Below, one piece after another: positions 1 through 5,670 of a stretch of 5,724 nt of DNA; the stretch's first letter is position 1, and every line of letters begins with the position of its first letter. The position numbers and the translations under genes were made by a program. Source of the DNA: Bacillota bacterium (GTDB lineage Bacteria; Bacillota; Clostridia; Oscillospirales; Ruminococcaceae); contig JAEXZK010000068.1 in the NCBI GenBank assembly GCA_023451415.1, forward strand, positions 1 through 5,724, read 5' to 3'. The notes under the pieces were generated by a model that made no database searches, was not told where the DNA came from, and was given only the letters and a program-made list of their open reading frames with translations.

Positions 1-383
1 TTCCCGCCTTTGTAGCTGAACTGGGCCGCGGAGCCCAGATTGCCCGGGAAATGATCGATGTGGCCAAATATGGCATCCGGAACATCCTGGCGGCCATGAA
101 CATCCTGCCCGCCAAGGAGCCGGTATCCTTCCCCCAGCAGATTATCATTACCGACCGCGAATTTATGCGGATTGACCAGGGCGGCTTTATGACCATGAGT
201 GTCAAGGCGGGGGATATCGTCCCTGCCGGCGGCGAGATCGCCCAGGTCCATTACTTTGGCGAGGAGGTCCACTCCTTCAAGACCGCCCGCCGCTGCCTGG
301 TGCTCTTTACCCACATCTGCCCTGCGGTCAACGACGGCGATTTTGTCGCCATGGTTGGCTACGAATGGCACGACTACAAATAA
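1..383 (+). CDS. Succinylglutamate desuccinylase/aspartoacylase family protein, C-terminal part (5' end outside the window)
   Basis: The reading frame is open from base 3 (CCC GCC TTT) to the TAA at 381-383, giving 126 visible residues. The methionine at base 51 is internal, because the same frame continues upstream with recognisable family sequence. The fragment begins PAFVAELG, which matches the motif of the AstE/AspA zinc carboxypeptidase-like family in which the glutamate (here the sixth visible residue) is the catalytic acid. A beta-rich C-terminal domain follows with the stretch GGFMTMSVKAGDIVPAGGEI, of the kind that in this family resembles a lipoyl/barrel-sandwich fold. Members hydrolyse N-acyl amino acids or related amides with a Zn ion held by an N-terminal H-x-x-E...H set, which is not in the window. 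The exact substrate cannot be read. It converges on the glycerate kinase and is not in its operon. Confidence 0.85.
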   Translation, partial: PAFVAELGRGAQIAREMIDVAKYGIRNILAAMNILPAKEPVSFPQQIIITDREFMRIDQGGFMTMSVKAGDIVPAGGEIAQVHYFGEEVHSFKTARRCLVLFTHICPAVNDGDFVAMVGYEWHDYK

Positions 384-431
384 AGCCTTCTCTCATTTAT
401 GGCCTGCGGCTTGGCAGGATGCTCGCAAAAC

Positions 432-474
432 AGCAAGACCGGGGAAACCATAACTTGGTTTCCCCGGTCTTGCT
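432..474. terminator. Bidirectional rho-independent terminator between convergent genes
   Basis: Bases 432-450 and 456-474 form a perfect 19-bp inverted repeat around a 5-base loop (TAACT). On the plus strand the stem ends in CTTGCTTTG, with a short T run. On the minus strand it is followed by GTTTTGC. It sits 49 bases past the plus-strand stop at 383 and about 100 bases past the glycerate kinase stop at 574, so it can end transcripts from both sides. The T tracts are modest, but the stem is long and GC-rich. Confidence 0.8.
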
Positions 475-499
475 TTGTGCCTTACACGGTCTCCCCATC

Positions 500-549
500 G
501 GCCCTGCCTTTTTCCCAGAAGGGGCGGCGGGGCAGGGCCCCCGCCCCTT
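500..549. repeat. Interlocking GC-rich inverted repeats (possible second terminator or pseudoknot)
   Basis: Two perfect 9-bp inverted repeats overlap here. GGCCCTGCC (500-508) pairs with GGCAGGGCC (531-539), and AAGGGGCGG (519-527) pairs with CCGCCCCTT (541-549). Their order (A, B, A', B') means they either exclude each other or form an H-type pseudoknot. On the plus strand the second stem runs into TTTT (548-551), so it may be a back-up terminator. On the minus strand the block lies in the 3' untranslated region of the glycerate kinase mRNA. No protein-coding gene is evident in 384-573. Confidence 0.5.
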
Positions 550-573
550 TTCTCAGGCTGTGCAGACGCAGGA

Positions 574-1704
574 TTATTTTACCAGCGCCTTGGCAAACCG
601 GGCGATGTCCTCCATGGTCTCGGCATAATCCCGCTTGCTGCGGTGCTTGGCCTCGGAGAAGGGCACCGCCACCCGGTTGATGCTGAACACGGCGGTGACG
701 CCGGTGTCGTAGACCTTCTCGATGCCGTCGCCCACGTCTCCCACCACGGCTACCACAGGCTTCTGCTGGCGCTTGGCCCGGCCGGCGATGCCCACAACCA
801 CCTTGCCCCGGAGGCTCTGGGAATCCAGCTTGCCCTCGCCGGTGATAATGAGGTCGGCGTCGGAGATGACCTTGTCAAAGTCCACCGCGTCCAGGACAGT
901 CTCGATGCCCGCCTTAAGCTGGCCGCCCAGGAGGGCCACCATGCCCGCGCCCATGCCGCCGGCCGCGCCGCCGCCGGGCAGGGTGCTGATGTCGATCCCC
1001 AGGGACTTCTGGATGGCCTTGTCAAAAGCCCGGAGCTGCTGGTCCAGCTGCTCCACCATGGCGGGGTCGGCGCCCTTCTGGGGCCCAAAAACATAGGCCG
1101 CTCCTGTGGGGCCCCACAGGGGGTTGTCTATGTCGTACATGACGGTGATCTTGCAGCCCTTGAGGAGCTCCTTGGCGGCGGAGACATCAATGGAGTCGAT
1201 CTCCCCCAGGGTAAAGCCGGTGGGGACAAACTCCTCGCCCTTGGCGTTGCGGAATACCACCCCCGCGCCCGCGGCGCAGCCCGCACCGCCGTCGTTGGTG
1301 CAGCTGCCGCCCAGGCCCAGGATGATCTCCTTGCAGCCGCTCTGGGCGGCATGGCGGATCATCTCACCCACGCCGTAGGTGGTGGTGGCGCCGGGATTCT
1401 TACGATCCTCCACCATGGGCAGGCCGGCGGCGGCGGCCATCTCGATTACCGCCATATCGCCGATGCGGGCGTAGAAGCTGTCAATCTTCTCAAAATAGGG
1501 GCCGCTGACGGTGACAGGGACCTTTTCCCCGCCGATGGCGTAGAGGAAGCACTCCACCGTGCCCTCGCCGCCGTCCGCCACGGGGATGCCCACCACCTGG
1601 CAATCGGGGAAGTGCCGGGTGAAGGCCTTTTTGATCATCTCGCAGGTTTCAATGGAGCTGATGGTTCCCTTAAAGGAGTCGGAAATCGCAATGACCTTTT
1701 TCAT
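574..1704 (-). CDS. garK: Glycerate kinase, type 1 (GarK/GlxK family)
   Basis: This 376-residue cytoplasmic kinase has the usual length of the type-1 glycerate kinase family. It phosphorylates D-glycerate with ATP to 2- or 3-phosphoglycerate (enterobacterial GarK/GlxK members make 2-phosphoglycerate), feeding sugar-diacid or glycerate catabolism into lower glycolysis. Family signatures run in order: DSFKGT (residues 9-14), ADGGEGT (43-49), GLGGSCTNDGG (130-140), GPTGAAYVFGPQKGA (198-212) and DADLIITGEGKLDSQS (282-297). All are intact. The start MKKVIAISDSFKGT is the expected family N-terminus. Upstream is GGAGAAAGGA, ending about 12 bases before the ATG, a slightly long spacing. It is the last gene of a minus-strand operon, 35 bases after the CdaR-like regulator, and ends with TAA before the bidirectional terminator. 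Product family is very secure; 2- versus 3-phosphoglycerate as product is not decided by sequence reading. Confidence 0.95.
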   Translation of the reverse strand: MKKVIAISDSFKGTISSIETCEMIKKAFTRHFPDCQVVGIPVADGGEGTVECFLYAIGGEKVPVTVSGPYFEKIDSFYARIGDMAVIEMAAAAGLPMVEDRKNPGATTTYGVGEMIRHAAQSGCKEIILGLGGSCTNDGGAGCAAGAGVVFRNAKGEEFVPTGFTLGEIDSIDVSAAKELLKGCKITVMYDIDNPLWGPTGAAYVFGPQKGADPAMVEQLDQQLRAFDKAIQKSLGIDISTLPGGGAAGGMGAGMVALLGGQLKAGIETVLDAVDFDKVISDADLIITGEGKLDSQSLRGKVVVGIAGRAKRQQKPVVAVVGDVGDGIEKVYDTGVTAVFSINRVAVPFSEAKHRSKRDYAETMEDIARFAKALVK

Positions 1705-1739
1705 GTTATCTGTTCGTCCTTTCTCCGGATGATAATATA

Positions 1740-2906
1740 CTAGAGAGCGTCTCGGCCCGGGCCCCGGCCGTGGAGCAGGAGGTAAAGGATAAAATCCCGC
1801 TGGAAGCGGTTCTCCCCCTCCAGCCCGGCCAGCTCGGTGAGGCGTTTCATACGGTAGACCATGGTGTTCTTATGGATATGGATGGCCTCGGAGGCCTTCT
1901 GGATATTCATGTCGTTGGCAAAGTAGGCGGTGATGGTCTCCAGGACCCATTCCTCCCCCTGGCCCTGTTCAAAGAGCCTGCGCCGGATAGAGCCCAGCAT
2001 CCGGTCCGCCTCGTCGGGAGGGATGCACCAGATGAGGGAGTCCACCCGGGCGGAAAGTTCCGCCAGGTTGTGGACACCGCTGGGGTAGATGGCGCAGAGG
2101 CGGGAAGCCTCATTGTAGGACCAGGCGTAGCCCCTGGCTCCCCGTCCCCGGTAGACGCCGCCGAAGGCTGTTTTTACCCCCAGCCCCAGGTGCTCCTCCA
2201 CAGAACGGCTCAGCCGCTGGAGGTAGCCGCTGTCCATGGGGTCGGCGCCCCCCCGCCACAGCTTGAAGATGACATATTCCTGATGGATCATGCCGTAAAG
2301 GTCCTCGCCCGGCAGCACAAGCCCCTGGCGGAGGAGGTGCTTCTCGATTTTTTCAAAGCTCTCCACCATGGCCGAGGTCTCCCGCGGCAGCTCCGCCAGG
2401 CCGATGACGGCGGCGCGGCGGTCGGCCTCGCAGTCCAGGTTGAGGAGGAGGAACTCCTCGCTCATCTCCTGGGGGGTGATCTCGTCGGGATGGCGGACCA
2501 TCCGGTGGATGAGCTTCATCCGCAGCTCCCTCTCCACCTGGATTTTTTGGGAGAGGAGGGCCTGCTCAATGGTCAGCTGGACGCAGACACGCACCAGGTT
2601 GGCAAAGCCGCGGACCTCCTCCGGGTCCCCCACGATGCCCACGGCCCCCACGGTCTCGCTGTCGATGACAATGGGCATATTGACGCCTGGCTTGGAGCCG
2701 GGGTAGCGCCACTGCTGGTCCTGGGCGATCTCCACCGTCCGCCCCAGGCGGATGGCGTCCAGGGCGCCCTTGTGGCTGTCCCCCACCCGCTCCTTTTCGC
2801 CCGAGGCAAGGATGACGCCGTGCTGGTTCATGACGTTTACCGAGCGGTTGCCGATGAGCTCCATCATGGCATCCACGATTTTTTGGGCAATTTCCGGGGA
2901 AATCAT
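1740..2906 (-). CDS. cdaR: CdaR family transcriptional regulator (sugar diacid recognition domain + PucR-type HTH)
   Basis: The protein has 388 residues, close to E. coli CdaR. Residues about 4-130 (MISPEIAQKIVDAMMEL onward, with MNQHGVILASG and KPGVNMPIVID) match the putative sugar diacid recognition domain (Diacid_rec). Residues about 130-315 are a GGDEF-like/linker region. Residues about 321-378 are a PucR/CdaR-type helix-turn-helix, with QKASEAIHIHKNTMVYRMKRL (336-356) as the HTH core. The family binds DNA in the cytoplasm and activates sugar-diacid/glycerate genes. The frame is open further upstream to 3242, but that extension is transporter sequence read out of frame. The start at 2906 is chosen because it begins the family's N-terminus, has AGGAGGGG 7 bases upstream, and overlaps the transporter stop as ATGA, which suggests translational coupling. 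The next gene is glycerate kinase, a plausible target, so autoregulation of the operon is likely but inferred. Confidence 0.92.
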   Translation of the reverse strand: MISPEIAQKIVDAMMELIGNRSVNVMNQHGVILASGEKERVGDSHKGALDAIRLGRTVEIAQDQQWRYPGSKPGVNMPIVIDSETVGAVGIVGDPEEVRGFANLVRVCVQLTIEQALLSQKIQVERELRMKLIHRMVRHPDEITPQEMSEEFLLLNLDCEADRRAAVIGLAELPRETSAMVESFEKIEKHLLRQGLVLPGEDLYGMIHQEYVIFKLWRGGADPMDSGYLQRLSRSVEEHLGLGVKTAFGGVYRGRGARGYAWSYNEASRLCAIYPSGVHNLAELSARVDSLIWCIPPDEADRMLGSIRRRLFEQGQGEEWVLETITAYFANDMNIQKASEAIHIHKNTMVYRMKRLTELAGLEGENRFQRDFILYLLLHGRGPGRDAL

Positions 2907-3865
2907 CGGCCGTCCCCTCCTCCCCCCGCTGATGCGGCGGCCAGGGGCCGGTGGTTTTCCTCCCGGGCCTCCTCTTCCGCCGCCCGGGCGGCAGCGGCCC
3001 TGGCAAGGCGCCGGGCATCCATGGAAATGAAGAGGGCGGACAGGATGATGCATCCGCAGCCGGCCATGGATTTGACAGAGAGCCTGTCGTGGAAGATCAG
3101 GAACCCGGCCACCAGGGAGGTGACGGGCTCGATCATATTGAGGACGGAGGCGGTGACGGGCCCCAGGATCTGGATGCCCATGGTCAGCAGGCAGAGGGCA
3201 AAGACGGTGCAAAGCAGGGATATGGTGATGATGGCCAGCCACACCAGGGGGCTGGCAGGCATCCGGAAGGTGCCGGACACCAGGGACTGGGTCCCAAACA
3301 GGATGGAGCTGAACAGAGTGACATAAAAGATGATGGTAAAAATGGGAAGGGTGGAAAAGGCGCTCTTCCGGGTGGCGATGACATAGACGGCGTAGGTGAC
3401 GCCGGAGCTGGCTGCAAAGAGGACGCCCGCCACCGAAAGGCCTCCGCTGAAATCGGCCATCAGCACCAGCCCCCCCACGGCCGCGGCCATGGAAAGGATC
3501 TTGAAGAGGGTCTTTTCTTCCTTATAAAGCAGGATCATCACTATTGTGACGAAAAGGGGATATGTAAAATGGAACATGGTGGCCAGACCGATGGGGACGT
3601 AGTTATAGGACTGGGTCAGAAGGAAGGCGGTCATGCCGAAGCCGATGATGCCGAAAAAAAGCAGGTGCGTGAACTGGTAGCGGCTGATGCGGAAGGAGAT
3701 TTTCTTCACCTTCATGATAATAGCCACCGCCAGGCAGGCAAAAAAGAAGCGGAAAAACACAAGGCAGCCGGAAGGAAGGCCGGAGCTGAGCACGATTTTG
3801 GAGAAGACGGGAAGCAGCCCGTAGGCCACCGACGAGGCCACCACTGCCAATACGCCCTTAAGCAT
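2903..3865 (-). CDS. EamA/DMT-family 10-TM transporter
   Basis: From MLKGVLAVVA the protein has 320 residues with about ten hydrophobic helices, roughly at 4-26, 33-51, 66-85, 92-113, 120-137, 144-164, 174-192, 207-228, 232-257 and 265-282. They are arranged as two EamA repeats of five. Family-like features are FFRF after TM2, the stretch MFHFTYPLFV in TM4, and NMIEPVTSLVAGFLIFHD (243-260) in TM9, where the glutamate usual at the end of this motif is D260. DMT proteins move small metabolites across the inner membrane; direction and substrate are unknown. The last 38 residues form a hydrophilic Ala/Arg/Glu tail ending in GGGGDGR. The start is uncertain: ATG at 3865 has GGATGG 11 bases upstream, while ATG at 3880 (325 residues) lacks a Shine-Dalgarno. 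Starts further up to 3985 run into the promoter and are unlikely. It heads the operon with the regulator and glycerate kinase, which suggests a glycerate or sugar-acid substrate. Confidence 0.88.
   Translation of the reverse strand: MLKGVLAVVASSVAYGLLPVFSKIVLSSGLPSGCLVFFRFFFACLAVAIIMKVKKISFRISRYQFTHLLFFGIIGFGMTAFLLTQSYNYVPIGLATMFHFTYPLFVTIVMILLYKEEKTLFKILSMAAAVGGLVLMADFSGGLSVAGVLFAASSGVTYAVYVIATRKSAFSTLPIFTIIFYVTLFSSILFGTQSLVSGTFRMPASPLVWLAIITISLLCTVFALCLLTMGIQILGPVTASVLNMIEPVTSLVAGFLIFHDRLSVKSMAGCGCIILSALFISMDARRLARAAAARAAEEEAREENHRPLAAASAGGGGDGR
2914..2921 (-). promoter_or_regulatory. Ribosome binding site of the CdaR-like gene
   Basis: On the minus strand AGGAGGGG stands 7 bases before the ATG at 2906. 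It lies inside the last codons of the transporter gene and fixes the regulator start well downstream of the open frame's upper limit. Confidence 0.75.
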
Positions 3866-3885
3866 AATTTCTGACACCATCCAAA

Positions 3886-3900
3886 TTGTATTTTTTACAA
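3886..3900. promoter_or_regulatory. Small palindrome TTGTA-N5-TACAA in the operon leader (candidate operator)
   Basis: A perfect 5-bp inverted repeat with a T5 spacer (A5 on the minus strand) lies between the predicted -10 boxes and the transporter start. Its position and symmetry fit a repressor site. The AT-rich setting makes chance quite possible, and no matching second copy was found in the window. Confidence 0.3.
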
Positions 3901-3941
3901 AGCTATACCGCCTTTTTTGCTCAAATAACAATGACAGACCT

Positions 3942-3950
3942 ATTATATCA
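3942..3950 (-). promoter_or_regulatory. Proximal promoter of the transporter operon (extended -10)
   Basis: The minus strand reads TGATATAAT, a perfect extended -10 (TGN plus TATAAT). No good -35 is seen 16-18 bases upstream, which extended -10 promoters can tolerate. The transcript would start around 3935 and leave about 70 bases of leader before the ATG at 3865. Confidence 0.5.
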
Positions 3951-3973
3951 AAGCTGGCGGACGCTTTCATTGT

Positions 3974-4002
3974 ATTATAGCACAAATATCGCAGGGTTTC
4001 TA
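3974..4002 (-). promoter_or_regulatory. Distal sigma-70/sigma-A promoter of the transporter operon
   Basis: On the minus strand TAGAAA (4002-3997, 4 of 6 to TTGACA) is followed after exactly 17 bases by a consensus TATAAT (3979-3974). It lies immediately downstream of the terminator of the CAP lipoprotein gene, as expected for the start of a new transcription unit. Confidence 0.6.
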
Positions 4003-4026
4003 CCGGTTAGGCTATCGCCGGGGACA

Positions 4027-4062
4027 AAAAACATGCCGGGACAGCCATCCCGGCATGTTTTT
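4027..4062 (-). terminator. Rho-independent terminator of the CAP lipoprotein gene
   Basis: AAAAACATGCCGGGA (4027-4041) and its exact complement (4048-4062) form a 15-bp stem with a 6-base loop. On the minus strand the GC-rich part of the hairpin ends in a run of six T. It begins 6 bases past the stop codon at 4069. The structure is symmetrical and would also work on the plus strand, but no plus-strand gene leads into it. Confidence 0.88.
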
Positions 4063-4068
4063 GTGGAA

Positions 4069-5445
4069 TTACTGCATGACAAACAGCTGGCACCAATAGG
4101 TATATTCGCTCCCCTCGTAGACGCCGATGCCGATGCCGGTAAACCTGCCGTCCAGGATATTCCGCCGGTGGTCGGGGGAGGCCATCCAGGCGTCCACCAC
4201 CTCCCGGGCACTGAGGAAGGCGTTGGCGGAAAATAGATTTTCCCCTACGCCGGGGTAGCTGAGGCCCACCTGGGCAAAAATGGTGTTGAAGCCGGAGCCG
4301 TCGGGGCGGGTGTGGGACCAAAGGGTGTCCGCTTCCTCGGCCCGGAGCATGGCGGGGGTGTCCACCACCCCCACATGGCTCAAGGGGGAAAGCCCCTGGG
4401 CGGCCCGTTCCTCGTTGGTGAGGCGGATGATCTCGCTGATGACCCCGTCGTAGGCGGAGGTGTCCGCGGCCGACACCTTGAGGGAGCCGCCCGAAGGGGG
4501 CGCGGCAGGGGCTGCTTGGACAGCCACCGGGATGATCAGCTCCCCGGCGGCATAACCGGGCGCCAGGGCCCGCACCAGCACGGAAGAAGCCTCCTTGCCC
4601 GCGGTGACGGTGAGGATGTTCCCCTCCAGCGCCGCAGCCGCATCTCCCGCGACCTCAGCCTCAAAAACAACGCCGGGAGTCCGGGAGGAGAGGGTGACGG
4701 AGGCGGAAGCTCCGCTGGCCAGGGTCAGCCGGGCCTTGTCGGCGGAAATATCGCTGAGGGGCATCACCTCCACCGCAAAGGTAAAAGCAGCATCCTCATA
4801 TTTGTCGGCAGATGCGGTGACAGTTATTTTCCCGGAGCCTGCCGCCAAAGGCGTGATGGTAAGGGCATCCCCTTCCAGGGCCGCCCCGGCCACCCCGGCG
4901 CAGTGGGAGGCATCCGGGGCGAGGAGGGCGCCGGGGGCGCCTGCCTTCACCGTCAGCACCGACGGGCCGTCCCCTTCCGCCAGGAGGAGCTGTGTCTCCT
5001 GTTCCAGCGGTTCCGCCTCATCGCCTTCCTCCGACGGAGCGGGGGTGAGGGTCAGCTCCATGGTGTGGAGGGCAACCTCCACCGGCCAGGTGCAGGTCGT
5101 TTCCTTATAACCGTCGGCAGAGAAGGTGAGGGACACCTCGCCGCCGTCGGCGCTTTGGAAGGTGACGCTCAGGATGTTGGTTTCCGCGTCCCAGGCGGCC
5201 TCACCGGCGTTGGTGACTCCTACGGCGGAGACGGACGCCCCTTCCACCGGCAGCACGACCGGCAGGGAGGCCGGGACATCTATCTCCAGGCGGATGGGGT
5301 CCTCCCTGCTGACAATGCCATCCTTTACCACCCCGGGAGCCTTGCCGCCCAGGGTCACCCCCTCCAGCGGCATGTCCTTACAGGCGGTGAGGGCGGACAT
5401 CGCCAGGGCCGCAGCCAGGAGCAGCGCGATTTTCTTCCGTTTCAT
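4069..5445 (-). CDS. CAP (YkwD/PR1-like) domain lipoprotein with three beta-rich repeats
   Basis: The 458-residue protein starts MKRKKIALLLAAALAMSALTAC, a lipoprotein signal peptide with lipobox LTAC and lipidated C22, so it should be anchored on the outer face of the membrane. Three similar units follow, about 51-124, 131-227 and 232-309. Each ends in a pattern like [I/A]L-[S/T]-[V/I]-T, a Gly/Ser turn, a hydrophobic strand, an Ala-x-x-Y segment and a closing PVEV, AVEV or PVAV. They look like Ig-like/bacterial surface repeats but I cannot name a family. After a Pro/Ala/Gly linker (311-322), residues about 336-456 form a CAP domain with LTNEERAAQG, WSHTRPDGSGF, GENL, AWMASPDHRRNIL and TYWCQLFV. 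The typical CAP cavity residues E371, H378, E402 and H426 are present. Function of bacterial CAP proteins is mostly unknown. AAGGGG stands 8 bases before the ATG. The gene has its own promoter and terminator, so it is monocistronic. Confidence 0.9.
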   Translation of the reverse strand: MKRKKIALLLAAALAMSALTACKDMPLEGVTLGGKAPGVVKDGIVSREDPIRLEIDVPASLPVVLPVEGASVSAVGVTNAGEAAWDAETNILSVTFQSADGGEVSLTFSADGYKETTCTWPVEVALHTMELTLTPAPSEEGDEAEPLEQETQLLLAEGDGPSVLTVKAGAPGALLAPDASHCAGVAGAALEGDALTITPLAAGSGKITVTASADKYEDAAFTFAVEVMPLSDISADKARLTLASGASASVTLSSRTPGVVFEAEVAGDAAAALEGNILTVTAGKEASSVLVRALAPGYAAGELIIPVAVQAAPAAPPSGGSLKVSAADTSAYDGVISEIIRLTNEERAAQGLSPLSHVGVVDTPAMLRAEEADTLWSHTRPDGSGFNTIFAQVGLSYPGVGENLFSANAFLSAREVVDAWMASPDHRRNILDGRFTGIGIGVYEGSEYTYWCQLFVMQ

Positions 5446-5488
5446 GGGATCAGCCCCTTTTTACGATTATTGGCTTGCTCACCGCTCA

Positions 5489-5518
5489 ACTATAACACAA
5501 ACCGCGATTTTATTGCAA
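5489..5518 (-). promoter_or_regulatory. Promoter of the CAP lipoprotein gene
   Basis: On the minus strand TTGCAA (5518-5513) is separated by 18 bases from TATAGT (5494-5489), which carries the TGT extension of an extended -10. It lies about 45 bases upstream of the start codon in the only AT-rich part of this intergenic region. Start site and strength are inferred. Confidence 0.55.
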
Positions 5519-5537
5519 GATTCCAGGCTTTTGTGAC

Positions 5538-5562
5538 AAAAAATCCCCCTGCCCGAAGGGGG
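5538..5562 (-). terminator. Likely rho-independent terminator for the upstream minus-strand gene
   Basis: CCCCCT (5545-5550) pairs with AGGGGG (5557-5562) around the loop GCCCGA. On the minus strand the hairpin is followed by ATTTTTT (5544-5538). The stem is short but wholly GC apart from one pair. It is about 110 bases past the stop of the tadA-like gene and just ahead of the CAP gene promoter. Confidence 0.55.
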
Positions 5563-5563
5563 G

Positions 5564-5670
5564 GGAGAGGGGCGTCCGATACCAGGCCCCGTGCTTGAGG
5601 CAGGCCCGCAGGCCGCCCTGGCGTCCAGCGCCGCGCCTGTGCGCATGGGGCAGGGCTCCGGCGTAGGCCG
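5564..5670. other. GC-rich intergenic stretch with several short inverted repeats, no gene recognised
   Basis: This lies between the tadA-like stop and its probable terminator. Short pairings include GGGGC (5569-5573) with GCCCC (5586-5590) and GCCCTG (5615-5620) with CAGGGC (5651-5656). In Bacillus-type genomes tadA is followed by the SRP RNA gene, so I looked for the conserved GGAAGGAAGCAGC-type SRP loop on both strands; it is absent. No tRNA T-loop motif is seen. It may be a structured 3' UTR or a small RNA, but nothing identifies it. Confidence 0.3.

Noticed and set aside
475..1743. Long plus-strand open frame of 422 codons antisense to the glycerate kinase
   Set aside because: It is the complementary shadow of a securely identified kinase in GC-rich DNA. 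The product is His/Gly/Ala-rich with no family resemblance and no proper start signal.
1705..1760. Internal promoter before the glycerate kinase (TATTAT-like box at 1732-1737)
   Set aside because: No acceptable -35 is present at the right spacing, and the gene is 35 bases from its operon partner, so read-through is enough to explain expression.
2907..3242. N-terminal extension of the CdaR-like protein (500-codon open frame)
   Set aside because: The extra 112 residues (MAGHHHHIPALH onward) are transporter coding sequence read in another frame. The family N-terminus, the ribosome binding site and the ATGA overlap all place the start at 2906.
1770..3326. Long plus-strand open frame of 518 codons antisense to the regulator and transporter
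   Set aside because: It crosses the junction of two recognised minus-strand genes and gives a low-complexity product; it is a GC-driven shadow.
3866..3985. Upstream starts for the EamA transporter at 3985 or 3970
   Set aside because: They would put both predicted -10 boxes inside or beside the coding start, add a non-membrane leader unlike the family, and lack a ribosome binding site.
4312..5598. Long plus-strand open frame of 428 codons antisense to the CAP lipoprotein
   Set aside because: Gly/Arg-rich antisense product, no domain, and it runs through the promoter of the real gene.
5564..5670. SRP RNA (ffs) gene downstream of tadA
   Set aside because: The conserved GGAAGGAAGCAGC-type apical loop was not found on either strand.
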